Source: Gaeumannomyces sp. JS-464
Taxonomy: Eukaryota > Ascomycota > Sordariomycetes > Magnaporthales > Magnaporthaceae
Length of the DNA: 64,000 nucleotides
Assembly (NCBI GenBank): GCA_002197995.1
Contig: NGZR01000001.1
Coordinates: 6,014,001-6,078,000, forward strand
Direction: 5' to 3'
Shown: positions 10,578 through 22,268 of the stretch, one piece after another
Layout: every line of letters begins with the position of its first letter
Position numbering within the stretch: position 1 is the first letter of the stretch
Notes under the pieces: generated by a model
Told to the model about the DNA's origin: nothing
What the model saw: the letters and a program-made list of their open reading frames with translations, nothing else
Database searches by the model: none
Translations under genes and position numbers: made by a program

Positions 10578-11629
10578 AGGAGGCTCTTCCCGGCCACCCA
10601 CCCTTTTTGCTCCCGCACCCACCCCGACCCACTTTTGGCCTGTGCGGCCCCTGTGTTTTCCGGTGTCGGAACACCGCAATTTTGCAGGGAATTTCAATTT
10701 TCGCGCATTTTGGCCCATTAGCAATCAATTTCCCCGCATAACAACAACAACCACCGCGATGGACGGAAACGAAGCTATCATCATCTCTAGCGACGACTCC
10801 AGCGCCGGCGAGGCTACGGGTTCGATTCCCGGCGAGGCTACTGAAGCCTTCGATCAAGCCCCGGACCCTCCAACGCACTGGGACGGCCTGCCCTGTCCCC
10901 ACGAGCTTATTGCGCTGCATAAAGCTCAGCAACGCGATCCGCAGGCGCCTGGCCTGCAGATCGCCGCCGTCGATAGCTTTTGGCTGCACGCGGGCAACCG
11001 CCTCGCGGAGGATCCTCTGTTGCGGGTTACAGAGCCGGTTGGGGTCAAAAAGGGCCGGCCTCGAGGGACCGGCCCCTTCAGCAACGAGGCGCCGGCGGCA
11101 GGGCCTCGCACCCGCGCCCGCACGGGTATACGGGCCAGCGCAAGGCGGGATTACTCCCAACGCGAACTGGGCGCCTCCTTAAATGCGCGTGACGAGGCCG
11201 ACGAGGCTGACGAGGATCCAATCCTTACCCTCGGCACTCCCCTGCCCTCAACGCCGGCCGCCCTGCCTTTAAGGCTAGCCGGGAGGGCCTCCACGCCCTC
11301 TTCAGCGCCTGCGCCGGCCTCTGACGAGTTTTTTGATCCCTTTGCGAGTCCCTAGGCCCCTTTGTAGCCCTAGATAGACGGCCTCAACGCCGTGCCCCTG
11401 CACTTTTCCTATGTAATTTGGCGGTTCAACACCGCGTTTTTGATCGTTTATTAATAAATTGCTCGTGGCGATAACTTCTATTTCCTTCCCTCCTGTTGAT
11501 TGAGCCCCTGCCTGCATTGAAGCCTATGTTCGTTTGTGTGGGTGCGCCATAGAAAAGTCCATGCGCACCGATATCGGGGTGGGGGTGGGTGCCGGAGCAA
11601 AAAGGGTGGGTGGCCGGGAAGAGCCTCCT
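10578..11629 (+). mobile_element. TIR-bounded element with one cargo-like ORF and no transposase
   Basis: The left end (10578-10625) and the reverse complement of the right end (11582-11629) match over about 47 bases with one difference. Both start AGGAGGCTCTTCCCGGCC and continue through CACCCACCCTTTTTGCTCC. One ORF of 198 codons lies between them and no transposase is visible. No convincing target duplication is seen, because the outer flanks are GG/GG and low complexity. The size and termini suggest a non-autonomous DNA transposon that carries a gene. Confidence 0.75.
10759..11355 (+). CDS. unknown protein with SUMO-interaction-like and AT-hook-like motifs
   Basis: The 198-residue ORF has a good ATG context (CCGCGATGG) and lies wholly inside the inverted-repeat element. 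Residues 5-14 (EAIIISSDDS) match a phosphorylatable SUMO-interacting motif: four aliphatic residues, then Ser and Asp. Residues near 95-101 (KKGRPRG) match an AT-hook core, suggesting contact with the minor groove of AT-rich DNA. The rest is Pro/Ala- and Arg-rich, with an acidic DEADEADEDP stretch, and appears largely disordered. No enzyme domain is recognised. It is intact although most host genes here carry frame breaks. It could be a truncated transposase N-terminus, an accessory nuclear factor of the element, or a captured host gene. The motif calls are by eye. Confidence 0.5.
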   Translation: MDGNEAIIISSDDSSAGEATGSIPGEATEAFDQAPDPPTHWDGLPCPHELIALHKAQQRDPQAPGLQIAAVDSFWLHAGNRLAEDPLLRVTEPVGVKKGRPRGTGPFSNEAPAAGPRTRARTGIRASARRDYSQRELGASLNARDEADEADEDPILTLGTPLPSTPAALPLRLAGRASTPSSAPAPASDEFFDPFASP

Positions 11630-12987
11630 GGGGGGTGTGAGGGGGGTGCGTTTAGTTTTAGCCTGGCAAAAAAGTTTGTATGGATTTACCTTATCATTTT
11701 TCTAATTAGAATCACTCCTTGCAAGGCAAAGAGTGGGCATTGTTTTTGTTAGGGGTGGATTTAAGGAACAGGATTGGCGAGACCATTCCGGTTTGGCAAA
11801 AAATCAACCAGATATCCAAAACTGAGTAGCCTGCCTGGGGGCTTGGGCAGGCGAGGGGACTGAAGCTCCCTTTCTCAATGCCCAAGGACCTTCGTTTTAA
11901 ATGCACGCCATTGCACGACAGCTGCCGTGTATCCGTGCCGAAACGCACCTCGTGGGGAGCTTTCAACACGAGCCCCAGCCTGCTTGACTTTCCCAGCGGA
12001 TCTAGAGCTCCCCTGGTCCGCAAGCTTGGCCTTCTCGTAGACCGGCCATTCATGGCAAGCGTGAGCAAAGGCCTGCTCGAAATTTTCATTTAAAATGCAT
12101 CACGCCGGCGTGGCCGACCAAGCTTTTATTGCAAGAAACAAACCACGCTCGGAAGCGTCACAAGCGGATCTCCCAGCATAGAAAGCCCCTCTGTCCCAAA
12201 AACAACTCTGCTGCGTTAATCTGCACGTGCAGTCCGTCTGGCATCAAACATATAATCATACCATCTTTTTTATCCTAACGGTTCGCCAGTTTAGCGCTAG
12301 GTGCCCTTAGCTGTCTCTAGCTTTCTATTTCTCGATATATATATTGGCGTGCTACTCGACTTGTGAAATCCGGCAGCCCTTTGCGCAGGACGGCTCAGGC
12401 TGCCCCGGGCGCCATATCCTACAAGTGAGGCCTATGGCACTGGATGCTACAATGTTGGATCTTTGATCTGGGTTTGGGGCCACGAAGCCCTCCTGAGTAC
12501 CTGGTGGTTACCTGGCCACTGGAGCCCTCACGGGCAACGATTGGTCAGAGGAGAGAGTTGGTAGACTCGGGCGTGGAAAAACCACGTAATAGTCAGTACA
12601 GACAGCTCCGTTCCGTGTCTGAGGGGAGCACACGGAGCGTAGACGTGGAGTGGGCCCTACTTCTTTAGCAAAATTCTCTATCCCCAACGACGCGTCTCTG
12701 TCTTTCTGGCTTTGAACAAACACCCTCAAATCAGCCTCAGCTTGGCAAAGCCTCCAATCCGTATTACCATCACGCACAACAAGGCTGCGAAGGAACAATC
12801 TTTGCTCTAACATCAATCTCCCGGTTGTTGACTACCTACCTACATACATACATACGAGATACGCCTCTGGCAACAAGACTCGCACGCCCAAACGTCCGCC
12901 GTTAGCAGCTCGTGGATAGCACGGATCCCAAGTCCAATTCAACTACAAAGCCGCGCACAAAGAACATTCCTCCATCGCCGAAACAAG
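11630..12987. other. intergenic, upstream of the small Cys-rich gene
   Basis: No gene is supported. Short overlapping frames at 11710-12090 and 12440-12820 show no domain. A tetranucleotide run (TACATACATACATACG) lies at about 12840-12856. The stretch 12700-12985 probably serves as promoter and leader of the following gene. Confidence 0.45.
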
Positions 12988-13398
12988 ATGCGGCCTAACA
13001 AGGCAGAGAAGCACCATTGGTAAGTCCAGGCTTTGTCCAACCCTCCGGAAAAAGACAATGTGCCTAACCAGCAAAATTACGGGTACGCCAGTGATGTGTG
13101 TGGAAAGACCGGTTCGGCGAAAACATGCCTCAGAAAGGGCCACATGGCCATCTGCGACAAGCACCCCGACGATATGCACTCGGTATATCAGCAGTGCGTC
13201 AAGTGCACCATGGAGAGAAAGAGAGAGGAGCGCGTGCAAAGGGCCGCTAGGTCCACGCAAGCCTCTGGCTCCACGAGCGAGCCAGAGGCGGTCAAGCAGA
13301 ACAGGAAGGCCAAAAAGGCCGGGAAAAGGGCGGGCCGAGCGGCCAAGGAGGATACAGAGGCCTCATCCGCGAGCAACAAGGGCAAGGGGCAGAAGTGA
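12988..13398 (+). CDS. small Cys-rich, Lys-rich protein of unknown function
   Basis: The model has a short first exon (12988-13019, MRPNKAEKHH), an intron with a consensus GTAAGT donor and CAG acceptor (13020-13071), and a second exon ending at the TGA at 13396. The core has Cys and His spaced as in a small zinc-binding fold (VCGKTGSAKTC, then RKGHMAICDKH and QQCVKC). A highly basic, low-complexity tail rich in Lys, Ala and Arg follows. Joining the exons leaves the frame one base short. Either a base is missing near the junction or the first exon is slightly different. The family resembles small fungal Cys/His proteins of unknown role, and the basic tail suggests nucleic acid or nuclear association. 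Confidence 0.5.
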
Positions 13399-15220
13399 TG
13401 CTCGGCCTTGACGCTTCGTCGGTCTGGTGTCTTGCCAGACAAGAGCCAAAGATGCCCAAGGAGCATATCACGGGCCGGATGATTGATAGAATGGGAAAGA
13501 TGGATCGTTAATCGGTAGCATGTCGTGTTTGTTTTCCCGGCCTTTCTGTCCTCCCTACAGGCCGTGGCGCCATGGCGACGAGGAAAACCTTGATTATCGG
13601 CAAAGGCCTATTGAATAAACTCCAGTCTCATATGCCGGATTGCCTGTCTTGTAGAGTCAGTCACAGCAAAGAAGACAGAAGGACTCGACTGGGAATGCGC
13701 CTATTTAAGAAGACGGCGTCGTCCGGGTGGATTCACTGGCTCCTAGGTAAATTTTGACATCGGCCGATCAATGGCAATCAGCTCCGAGGCCGATCCCTGT
13801 TCGGACGCGCCGTGTCTGTCATCCTGTCCCCTACTTTTGCCAAGCCTGAAACAGAGCAGGCCGTGGCGAGTGCCCACCCCTATTCCCGGAGTAGGCCGGA
13901 CCCCGTTGCGTAGCCGCCGGTGACAGCTGCCAGAATAGGCGAAGAACCGGCACATGCACAGGCCGCAGCCCTGCTCGGCTGGATGTTGGCACGTTGGGCT
14001 GTGGCTCGCGGCCGCCCTTGGAGTAGTGTCATCTAAGGAGAGCTGACTCGCCGAGGCATTTGCATCACAGTGCTGACCCCGCCGGCGGGGTTTGAGACGG
14101 GGTTCTGTTGACGGCACGCTGCCCTTTTTTAGAGGAACGAAGAGATGCAGGAAATAATTAATGCCTCGATGCGTGACCGTGGACGTCTGAGGCCCACCCA
14201 CCCCGTCGGGCGCCGCGGGAGACGACTGCGTCGCGATGTGGGAGGTGGGGAGACGGAGAGTGTGCAGGCCTGGATGTGGACGAAGGAACGCTTCTGAAAG
14301 AAGTCCAGGAAGAAAAAGGGGATGGGTCGGGAGGGAATGCCGAGGCGCGAGACCGCAACCCGGAACACCTATGTACTGCCTAATCCCTTGGTTCTTGCGC
14401 ACCTTGGAACCTCAGCAGCACCGAGGGATCGAGGGCGACGGCGCGCTGCTAATGAGCAGAGGATGAGGACCCCCGGCAGAAGCCTGGTCTGACGTTGCAC
14501 GCGCATCAAAGCTTGGCGCCCAAAACCCGTGCTCCGATTCAAAAGCCGCGGGCCAGTGGCAGGCCATCCCGCAAAAGCCAAGACATTCTCGATCTGACAG
14601 CGGCCAGGGCCGGATTGCTTGTCTAACGCCAATTCCTTCCCTCCCCCGCGTGGCGGCGTTGCGATCCGCGGATCTTCGTGTTTACGTCGATCCCATACTT
14701 TGGACTCCACATCCCTCCCCTGGGCAGGACGGCCACGAAGGAACGGCCTCGTGGTCTTGTTTCGGATCGAGGTTTCACGCCAAGCATCGTGGTTCCCAAA
14801 TGCGGACCAGACGCGCCAGATTAGCGATTCGCCATTGGATAGCAGCCGTTGGGGCTGGAGGGGCCGCCCGGGTGGGCCGTCTCGGCGATGGGTGGACAGG
14901 CATACACCCTCTGGATTTTGGGGCTCGAGGTCGGTGCACAATTCGTCCCCTCGGGCAGGATTCGCATAAACGTCGAAAAGGGGGGCGGCCTATGTTTCGA
15001 CCAGTCGCCCATGTCGGCATCGCGGGCGCGGAGTTCATGACGGCAGGAATAGACGCGCGTCGGGGTGGAATCCACCCATCGTTGGAGCTCCATCACCAAA
15101 GGGGCCAGCGTGCGGGCAGCTACGCCGACAGGCCAGGGTAGGGCGGCACGCGAGGCATCAAGCCCGCTAGACTAGAGGCCGGCAGACAGACGTCTTCTGC
15201 TAAAGGATCTGACCGCCCGG
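13399..15220. other. intergenic, no supported gene
   Basis: The frames at 13743-14402 and 14369-15141 on both strands overlap each other and show no domain. C/T-rich leader sequence for the Egh16-like gene begins near 15290. Nothing else is recognised. Confidence 0.45.
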
Positions 15221-15225
15221 GCAGA

Positions 15226-15233
15226 TATATAAA
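15226..15233 (+). promoter_or_regulatory. TATA box of the Egh16-like gene
   Basis: TATATAAA lies about 290 bases before the ATG. It is followed by a strongly pyrimidine-rich leader (15260-15360), as is common in highly expressed fungal genes. Confidence 0.6.
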
Positions 15234-15522
15234 CCTCCTCTTGGCCCCAGACTCTGCCAAGACTTTTCTTCTCATCATCAGGCCAGCGGCTAACACATCA
15301 CATCTTCTTCTCTGGATATTCCATTCTTTTTCTTCTATCTTTGTTTTTATCTGCGACCGGTTGACTCGGCCCGCCTTTTGAACGCTTACACCCAATACCG
15401 CTGGTCGTCTTATCCTAAACAAACCAACCATCAGAGTCACATTCTTCCCAACGACCAGACCTGTCATCCGAGCAAGTCCCCATAAACCAGCCCTCCTCCA
15501 CGCGGCAATCCAGCCTTCCAAC

Positions 15523-16498
15523 ATGTTCGCCAAGGCCCTCGTCCTCGCCCTCGCGGCCTCTCCCCTCGTCGCCGCCCACGGCAAGCCGGTTGTGATCCAA
15601 GGCAACCTCGGCGGCAACGGCACCTCCTTGGGTAACCAGGGCGGCATCATCCCCGGCGAGGGGCCCAACCGCAAGACGGAGCCCGACACGACCGTGTTCA
15701 AAAAGGTCCGCGGCAAGGTCGTTTTCCAGTCCAACGGCCTGGGCCGCACCCAGGGCAAGGGCCAGAACAAGCTCGCCATGATCAAGTCCGCCATGGCCCT
15801 GTCCGGCAGCACCCTGCCCCAGGTCTCGTCCACCGGCGGCTCCATCGAGGGGACCTATCATATCGTTACCGACGATGTTCGTACTTGCTTGTCCCGGTCG
15901 AGCCCGGCTATATACCTATCTATACCCCCTACCTGCCTTAAAGTTTCAACAACGCACGCACCTTTGCTAACAAATCATCCCCCACCACCAGGGCGCCGGA
16001 CCCATCCAGGCCTGCATCGACCCGACCGCGACGGGCAACTTCGAGGACTGCACCATGCTCTCCGTCGTGACGCAGGTGCCCGGCAAGGGCGGCCGCATCA
16101 AGGCGCCCAAGAAGAACGGCAGGCGCGACGGCCTCGCCGCCGAGCTGTGGGACCGCGCCCTCGAGGCGCTGCACGAGCGCGGTCTCATCAAGCGCGCCGC
16201 CAAGAACGTGAACCAGGACTTCCCCATGAAGTTCTCGGTCCCGGCCGGCACCACCTGCCAGGGCACCGTCGAGGGCATGAAAAACGTCTGCCTCGTCAAG
16301 ATCGCGAACCCGAACAAGGCTGGCCCCTTTGGCGGCGTCATGCCCATCCAGATTCAGCCCGGCAGCGGCAGCGGCAACGGCACCGCCCCGGCGACCCCGG
16401 CGGCGAGCACACCCGCCAAGAAGAAGGCGGCGGCAAAGGCTGCCGCCAAGGCCGCTTCCAAGGGCAACGACCGCCGCGGCGTCGAGTTCACGGCCTAG
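15523..16498 (+). CDS. Egh16-like (DUF3129, GAS/MAS-type) secreted protein
   Basis: This is an intact two-exon gene: exon 1 15523-15876, intron 15877-15991, exon 2 15992-16498, giving 286 residues. The signal peptide MFAKALVLALAASPLVAAHG ends at a mature N-terminus starting HGKPVVIQGNLGGNG, the hallmark of the Egh16/GAS family. DDGAGPIQACID across the splice site and the later Cys in FEDC and TTCQG also fit. Family members are secreted by cereal mildew and by rice-blast appressoria, and some are needed for full virulence; their chemistry is unknown. The C-terminus carries a Lys/Ala tail (PAKKKAAAKAAAKAASKG) that is not part of the core fold. The donor (GTTCGT) is weak but is the only one that keeps the family frame. 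Confidence 0.85.
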
Positions 16499-17102
16499 AT
16501 GGCGCTCCTTCTCGACGGCCCCGTCTTGACCCGCCCCTTCCTCTTTCTCCTTTTGGCCGCGGGCTGGCGCGGAGGCTTGGCGGGCGGTTCTGTGGTACCG
16601 CGCAGGATCTGGATGAAAGATGTTGGAAGGAGAGATGGCGTGTGACACGCCTGATGACGAAGCTGCTGGTTCACCGGTGAATGTGGACTTCTCAACTGTA
16701 TATACCCGATACCCGGTTCATTGAATGAAGATGTACAAAAAAAAAAAAAAACCCATGTGTCCGCCTTGACCCTCAAGTCACGAAGCGAAGCTACCATAGA
16801 CAAGAGACATGCCGTAGCCGTGGAGCCGACGGGAAAACACGCAACCTCTACGTCCAGAATCATTTGCTTCGCTTCCTGCTATGCCCAAGGCGCCTGGTAT
16901 ATGTATATGCATTGACATTTAGCAATATGTAAGTTGCCACCTCGCCGAAGAGGCACGAAGGATATACACGAAATCGACCATTCCATTTAGGGGCATCGCT
17001 TGTCCCCCAATTGGCGCCTGGCAGCCGTGACCCAGACCCCAGGTGGGCGGCAAAAGCTGAGAACTGGAAGCGCCCCCGGGCCTCCCGACTTCTGCACGGC
17101 TC
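16499..17102. other. convergent 3' intergenic region
   Basis: This is the gap between the Egh16-like gene and the convergent xylanase gene. It contains an A-run at about 16737-16751 and no supported coding sequence. Confidence 0.5.
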
Positions 17103-18558
17103 TCAAAGGCACTGGTAGTACCAGTCGTTGATCCTCGTGCAAGTCCATGGGCTGACGCAGACGGTGCCACCGGTCCAGCCCTGCCCGCCGCACTGGTCCC
17201 ACCGGTTCTGCGTCCCGCCCGAGGGGGGCTGTGTCGGCGTCGGCGTCGGCTGGGGCGGCTGTGTGGTCGGGCCCGGGCCGCTGGTGGTCGGCTGGGGGTT
17301 GGGGCCGCCCGTGGCCGCGGCAGCGAGCAGGCTCGAGACCGAGGTCCAGGCGGGCTTGCGGTTGAAGCTGGAGTCGTACAGCAGCGCGTCGCCGGTTCCG
17401 GGGAATGTGCCGGGGATCCATCTGTTTTGATCGAGAGGTCAGACTGAAGAATGAGACGGCTAAGCGAGGTATCGAGAAGACTTACGAGTACTTGTCTGTA
17501 AAGCCCCAGATGGTAATCCCAACGCAGCCCTGGACGTCAAGGCACGAGCCAACGACGTTTGCGTAATCGTTGCCCTGGCGCTGGAGGGCCGCGGTCGATG
17601 CGGGCAGGCTTTCGTGGCGGATGTCGAGCTCCGTGTACGCGACCTCGACGTTCATCGAGGTGAAACGGCGCAGAACCGTGGCCAGGTTGGCGCGGCTCGG
17701 GGTCGAGCCGACGATCAGGTGGCCCTGGAAGCCGACGCCATCGATGGGCGCGCCGGCCTGCTGGATGATCTGCACGGCCTGGACGACGCGGTTCGTCTTT
17801 GCGCCGTTGTACTCGAGGTTGTAGTCGTTGTAGTACCTGCGTGGGGGACACGAGACAGGACCGTCAGTATTCTGTTTATACCACACGGACAGGCAACGAG
17901 TTAGACACTTACAGCTTGGTGCTCGGGTCAGCAGCCCTCGCGATCCGGAAGGACAATGGGAGGAAGTCGGTTCCGAAAACTCTGTAAAAAACGCTATTGC
18001 GCCATTCTCCATTGTCGTCCACCGCCTCGTTAACTACGTCCCAGGCATAGCACTTTCCCTTGTAGTGGCCCATCACGTTGTTGATGTGCGTCTCAATGAC
18101 GGACTGCAGAGACTGCCGATTCCAGGAGCCAGAGGCCACTGTCATGTTTGCTGTCAGCGCTTGCTCGCCGCCCCGAACGACCTCTTGCCCGTTTGTCGCG
18201 GCCGTGACGCGAGATACTCACCCCAGTTGGGCAGCTGGCTGTGCCAAACCAGCGTGTGGCAACGGAGAATCTGGCCGTTTTGGGCGGCCAGGTTCGCCGA
18301 AATATCGCCCGAAGCGTAGTTGAACTGTCCCCTGGTTCCCTGGATCGCTTCCCACTTCATCCCGTTTTCCGGCACCAGCTGTCCGATCTCGGCCTTGTTG
18401 TTGACGATGTTCATGTAGGCCTGGTCTCGGCCGACTGTGCCCTCGCCCACGGCGGTACCGAAATACTTCAAACCCGCATTCTGGGCCAACGTGTTCAGCT
18501 GGCCCGAGACCGTTGGAGCCAGAACGCCCAAGGCGGCGGCGAGAGCAGCGTGGGGCAT
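17103..18558 (-). CDS. GH10 endo-1,4-beta-xylanase with C-terminal CBM1
   Basis: Four exons (18558-18222, 18138-17913, 17836-17486, 17421-17103) join cleanly into 410 residues. All introns are GT-AG, of 83, 75 and 64 nt. A signal peptide ([20 protein letters not shown]) leads into the GH10 barrel, with [12 protein letters not shown], the acid/base Glu in WDVVNEA and the nucleophile Glu in AYTELDIR. A Pro/Thr/Gly linker (about residues 325-370) joins a fungal cellulose-binding CBM1 with its [19 protein letters not shown] and YYQCL blocks. The enzyme should be secreted and cut xylan backbones while docked on cellulose. It is divergent from the rhodopsin-like gene across a 3.7-kb gap. No frame break is present. 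Confidence 0.93.
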
Positions 18559-18668
18559 GCGTTGGCATGGTTGGCGTTTCCGTTCTCAATACGGCCTGCC
18601 GGGCGGTTGCAGTCTTTGGCTTGCGTCGCTGGCTCGGCTTCTTTGGGGCGTGGGATGCTGCCGGGTTC

Positions 18669-18732
18669 CTAGCCTTGGCGGCGAGAAGGGATATGCACGA
18701 AGCACATGGCAGAGCGTCTTCTGCTTTTATAT
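18669..18732 (-). promoter_or_regulatory. xylanase promoter: TATA box and one XlnR-like site
   Basis: On the minus strand TATAAAAG (plus 18724-18731) lies about 165 bases upstream of the xylanase ATG. GGCTAG (18669-18674) sits between the TATA box and the ATG, and another GGCTAG lies upstream at about 18990. GGCTAA/G is the known recognition core of XlnR/Xyr1, the activator of fungal xylanase genes. One hexamer match is weak evidence by itself. Confidence 0.4.
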
Positions 18733-18739
18733 CCTGTGA

Positions 18740-21700
18740 GACGGCCAGGCAGCACGGGTAAAACCTGCGGGTGTGCCATCCATGGCATGCTGCCAAGCGG
18801 CTTGCAGTCCGGTCGGTCACAGGATTCTCCGGACCCCAACTCGAGCATTTCCGTCGTGGTGGCGAGACGACCACAACACTTGATGTCCATCCTACCATTC
18901 AGCATCGCCCACTCGCGCGCGTCCGGGCCGACGCTGGTATCTCTTGGGGACGCCACATCTCGGTACCACGCCTGTGAAGGCCGAGGCTTGGCTAGCGCGG
19001 TCGTTCGGAGGGAGATACTGCGTGCGGTATAGAAGAGGTGGGGAAGAAGGGTGCGCGCATTTCTGAGGTGGAGAATAGATATATTTAGAGCCAGAGCCTT
19101 TCTGGCCCGGCGAGCGCCGTGAGTGGTATGTTGGGGAAATGGGGGATGCTGGGGGCGTGGCAGCCAAGCCAACGCCCTTCACCCGCCAACCCGGCCCTCG
19201 TCGTCCGCTCCGGGATTTCCACCAATGCACCCCCGCCGGTTCTCCAAATGTCTTGGGGTCGCACGACTAGCGACAAGCTCGGCCGGGCTCCCGAGGAGAG
19301 CCTTGAAAATTGCGCGCCCAGCCGGAGGGTTCCCCCGATGGCCACGGCTCAACGGCCGGAAAGAGCAGGGCGGAGGGTGTCCCACCGAGATTGCTTCTCC
19401 AAGAAGCCAAAGACTTGGAGAAACCCTGCAAGGCCTGCTGGAGGTCGGAGCTGAGCGGGCTCGGCCGCCAGCCTCCACGTGGAAAACAGATATTCCGGGT
19501 TGCGGCGACGGCCTCGGCTAGTCGGGGAGCGAGCCTGTCTGGCGTCTTGACGATATTGTGGGTGGTGATATCTCGCTCGAGATTGAGCCCGTGCTGCAGT
19601 GGACAAGCACAGGCAGGGGCCATGGTGCGGGGAATTTCTCCCGCCGTGGGTCCTTTCAGGGCGCTAGCGCACGCCTCATGTTTGTCACGTCTGCAGGATC
19701 CTTTGGCTCGTGCGGTCGCCAATACCCCAAGCCCGTACCCACCGGACCCCATCAACATCCTGCCGCTCAAGTACGGCGCGCGTATTCCGACTTGATGATA
19801 GCACGTGATGTGCCCGCGGCTCAGGCGGCTGCTGCAGCCTGACTGTCGGCGTCTCAGGACGTCGTTGGCGTACCCGAAACTGCACGTGGAACGGGGTAAC
19901 GTGATCGAATCAATGTGCAACGGCTGCAAGGGCTGCTCTCCAGTTGGATTCACTCTGCTTTGTGATTTTCACCAGGTCGATACTCTTCTGCGAGCTTGGC
20001 CTCGCATCCACTATGAAACTCACAGGGGTAATCCCGTACGTATACGCGTGCTGCGCTGCTCGAGTCAAGACCCCGGCGGCGTCCACAAACGGAATGAATT
20101 TCTTTTTCCAAGAATTCCACCTGGCTTGACGAGTGCAGGACGCCAGCTCCAGGCTGTCGATCACAGAGCCGCACTAAGTTATTTCCTTTGCTGGGAACTG
20201 CCTGCCTGTGGCTCCTAGTCCTTACGTGCGTGACTTGTCTCTGTGCGACAGGCCTCAAGTCCCAAGAAAAGTAAGAAACAAGCGCAATGGAGCCCGCAAG
20301 ATCAACATTTGCGACGCTCCCGCAAGCGCATCCCAGAGAGCGCGCAAAGCATGGAACCCGTTGTCCTCAAAGATGGCTGGTATTTATGGCATCTGGATGG
20401 CCTCGTCGGACGTCCGCGGAATCGCTCGCAACGAGAAACAAAATAGGACATCCCGCCAAACAACCACCCAGCGCGTTGCAAGCGGGTAATTGACACTCTT
20501 TCGCTGCGCATGAATATATCTGAACACGAAGCATTCTGAGCAAGGGCGCTTGCCAAAAAGAGAAGGTGACTTCACTGATTCCCAATGTCCGAGCCCTTGC
20601 CTGTCAACCCACCCAACTCTATATATTTTGCTTTGGCCTGCGCGTCAACCCGCGTCAATCAAGACCGTGGCCCGCCGAAGATCGAGCGGCCCCCAGGGCC
20701 CCAAAAGGAGCCTCGGCTTGCGTAAGGCGCAGGGCAGGTCGGGTGGGTTGGCGAGTGAACAGATAAGTAGAGTCGCGTCGCGTTTGGTAACAGGAAAAAA
20801 AAGCTGGAACGAGGTTGCACATATGGAACAGGGCGCTGACTCGGGCCCCTTGGCACCCGGCCTGCAGGGCCTTCCCCTGGCGGCAGTTGACGGACAGGGA
20901 CAGGCGGGTGAAGATCTAGGGTGAAATGGAACCTGGATTGCGATGACAGATCTAACGGGTTCGACTCGACCGCCCGCTTTGGGGAAGCCCAGGTGCTCCG
21001 CAGCGTCACCTTTTGGCTCGTTTCTCTTTTTTTTAGTCTCCTTCTTACAATACACCACCCACCTAGGCTCCCCCAGCCAGATGCTGATACGCAGGCGGCA
21101 GGCTCAGGGAAGCGGCAGGAACTGGACCAAGTTGTCAATTGCCCACCCTCCTAGCCTGGCGAAGCCCATCATGCTTCTATCTTAAACTCCCCATGCACCC
21201 TAATCCCCGTTATGCTTATCTCGGGCTCGTTGATCCGGATCAGTCTCCTCGAAAGAGGTCGATGTCCGTGATGATTTATTGGCACCCGCGTGCGGGCCGC
21301 TGCCTTCCCAAGCCCAACCCACCAGACCCCCTCCCGCTTATTATGTCGCAGTCGTATTACCTCCGATGGAGGGGTAAAAATGCCCGAGTGCACTGGCGTC
21401 CTGCTCGCACTCGTCGCTTTTTAATTGCTTGCCTTTTGCGTCCCCGGGTCGGTGACACTCTCACTACCGCCGTCGCTGCCCGGCCCCTCAGCATAACTGG
21501 CACATCCTCTAGTGCAACGTGCGCCGGAAAACGTGTGTGGACGGATATAGATTCTATGCTTGCGTCGTTTCGCCAGATCAGCTATTGTTTCTGGCCTTGG
21601 CATTATTGGGGACCACCGCGTGCGTGTCTGACATTTGCGCGGCGATCAACTGTTCCAGTAAGCATTGAGAAGCCGTCTGCATGGAACGCGATGCAGCACG

Positions 21701-22268
21701 CCACCATGCATTTCAAATGTCCTCCGACGGGCCAAGGGGGGCTCCTCTGCGGCCAGGCGAGGTGCCATTCGAGCATACACGTGCTTTGTTCCAAGTCCCA
21801 TCGTCTTGGACACTCTGACGGCACGAACCCATCCGGCCGAGGCAGAACAAGGTCTCGCAACAGGGCACCCGGCCGGGGTCATTACTCGCTCAGCTCGCGA
21901 GCCGCCTCACGTTTACAGCCGCCATGCGCGCGTATTGCCCTCCAAGCAGGTTTTACCTGGCGAGAAAGGGGCATTTAAAGTACATGAACGCCGCAGGCCT
22001 AGGATGACGCCGTTTTCCAGAAAACCCTGACGCGCCCGGCAGCCTGCATCTTTAAAAGAACGGCCAAGGGACCAAGAATCGAAACGCCCGCCCGCCCGCT
22101 CCTCTCGCTGATGCCTCGGTCAACATGATTCCTCGACAGCGTTAGCCTCAGATACATCGACTGTCCTGCGTGGTGTGGGGCCCGGCTTCTGAGAAAAAAA
22201 AATCCCCTAGCCCCGTGTGCGCCACCCGCCCGACCACTACCGCAAGCCGCCGCCACCGCAAGCCGACC
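18740..22268. other. 3.5-kb intergenic region, no supported gene
   Basis: Several open frames occur (for example 19267-19953 minus, 19310-19795 plus, 21139-21978 plus). They overlap on opposite strands, lack domains or splice support, and look like GC-driven chance frames. The last 250 bases should contain the promoter of the rhodopsin-like gene. No tRNA or repeat was recognised. Confidence 0.45.

Noticed and set aside
10801..10850. tRNA-like T-arm (GGGTTCGATTCCC)
   Set aside because: No A-box or D-arm lies at the right distance, no acceptor stem forms, and the motif lies inside an open coding frame.
14369..15141. 190- and 163-codon frames upstream of the Egh16-like gene
   Set aside because: They overlap on opposite strands without any recognisable domain; most of the stretch is likely promoter.
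21139..21978. 279-codon plus-strand frame in the large spacer
   Set aside because: Irregular composition, no domain, opposed by equally long minus-strand frames, and no introns or promoter signals to support it.
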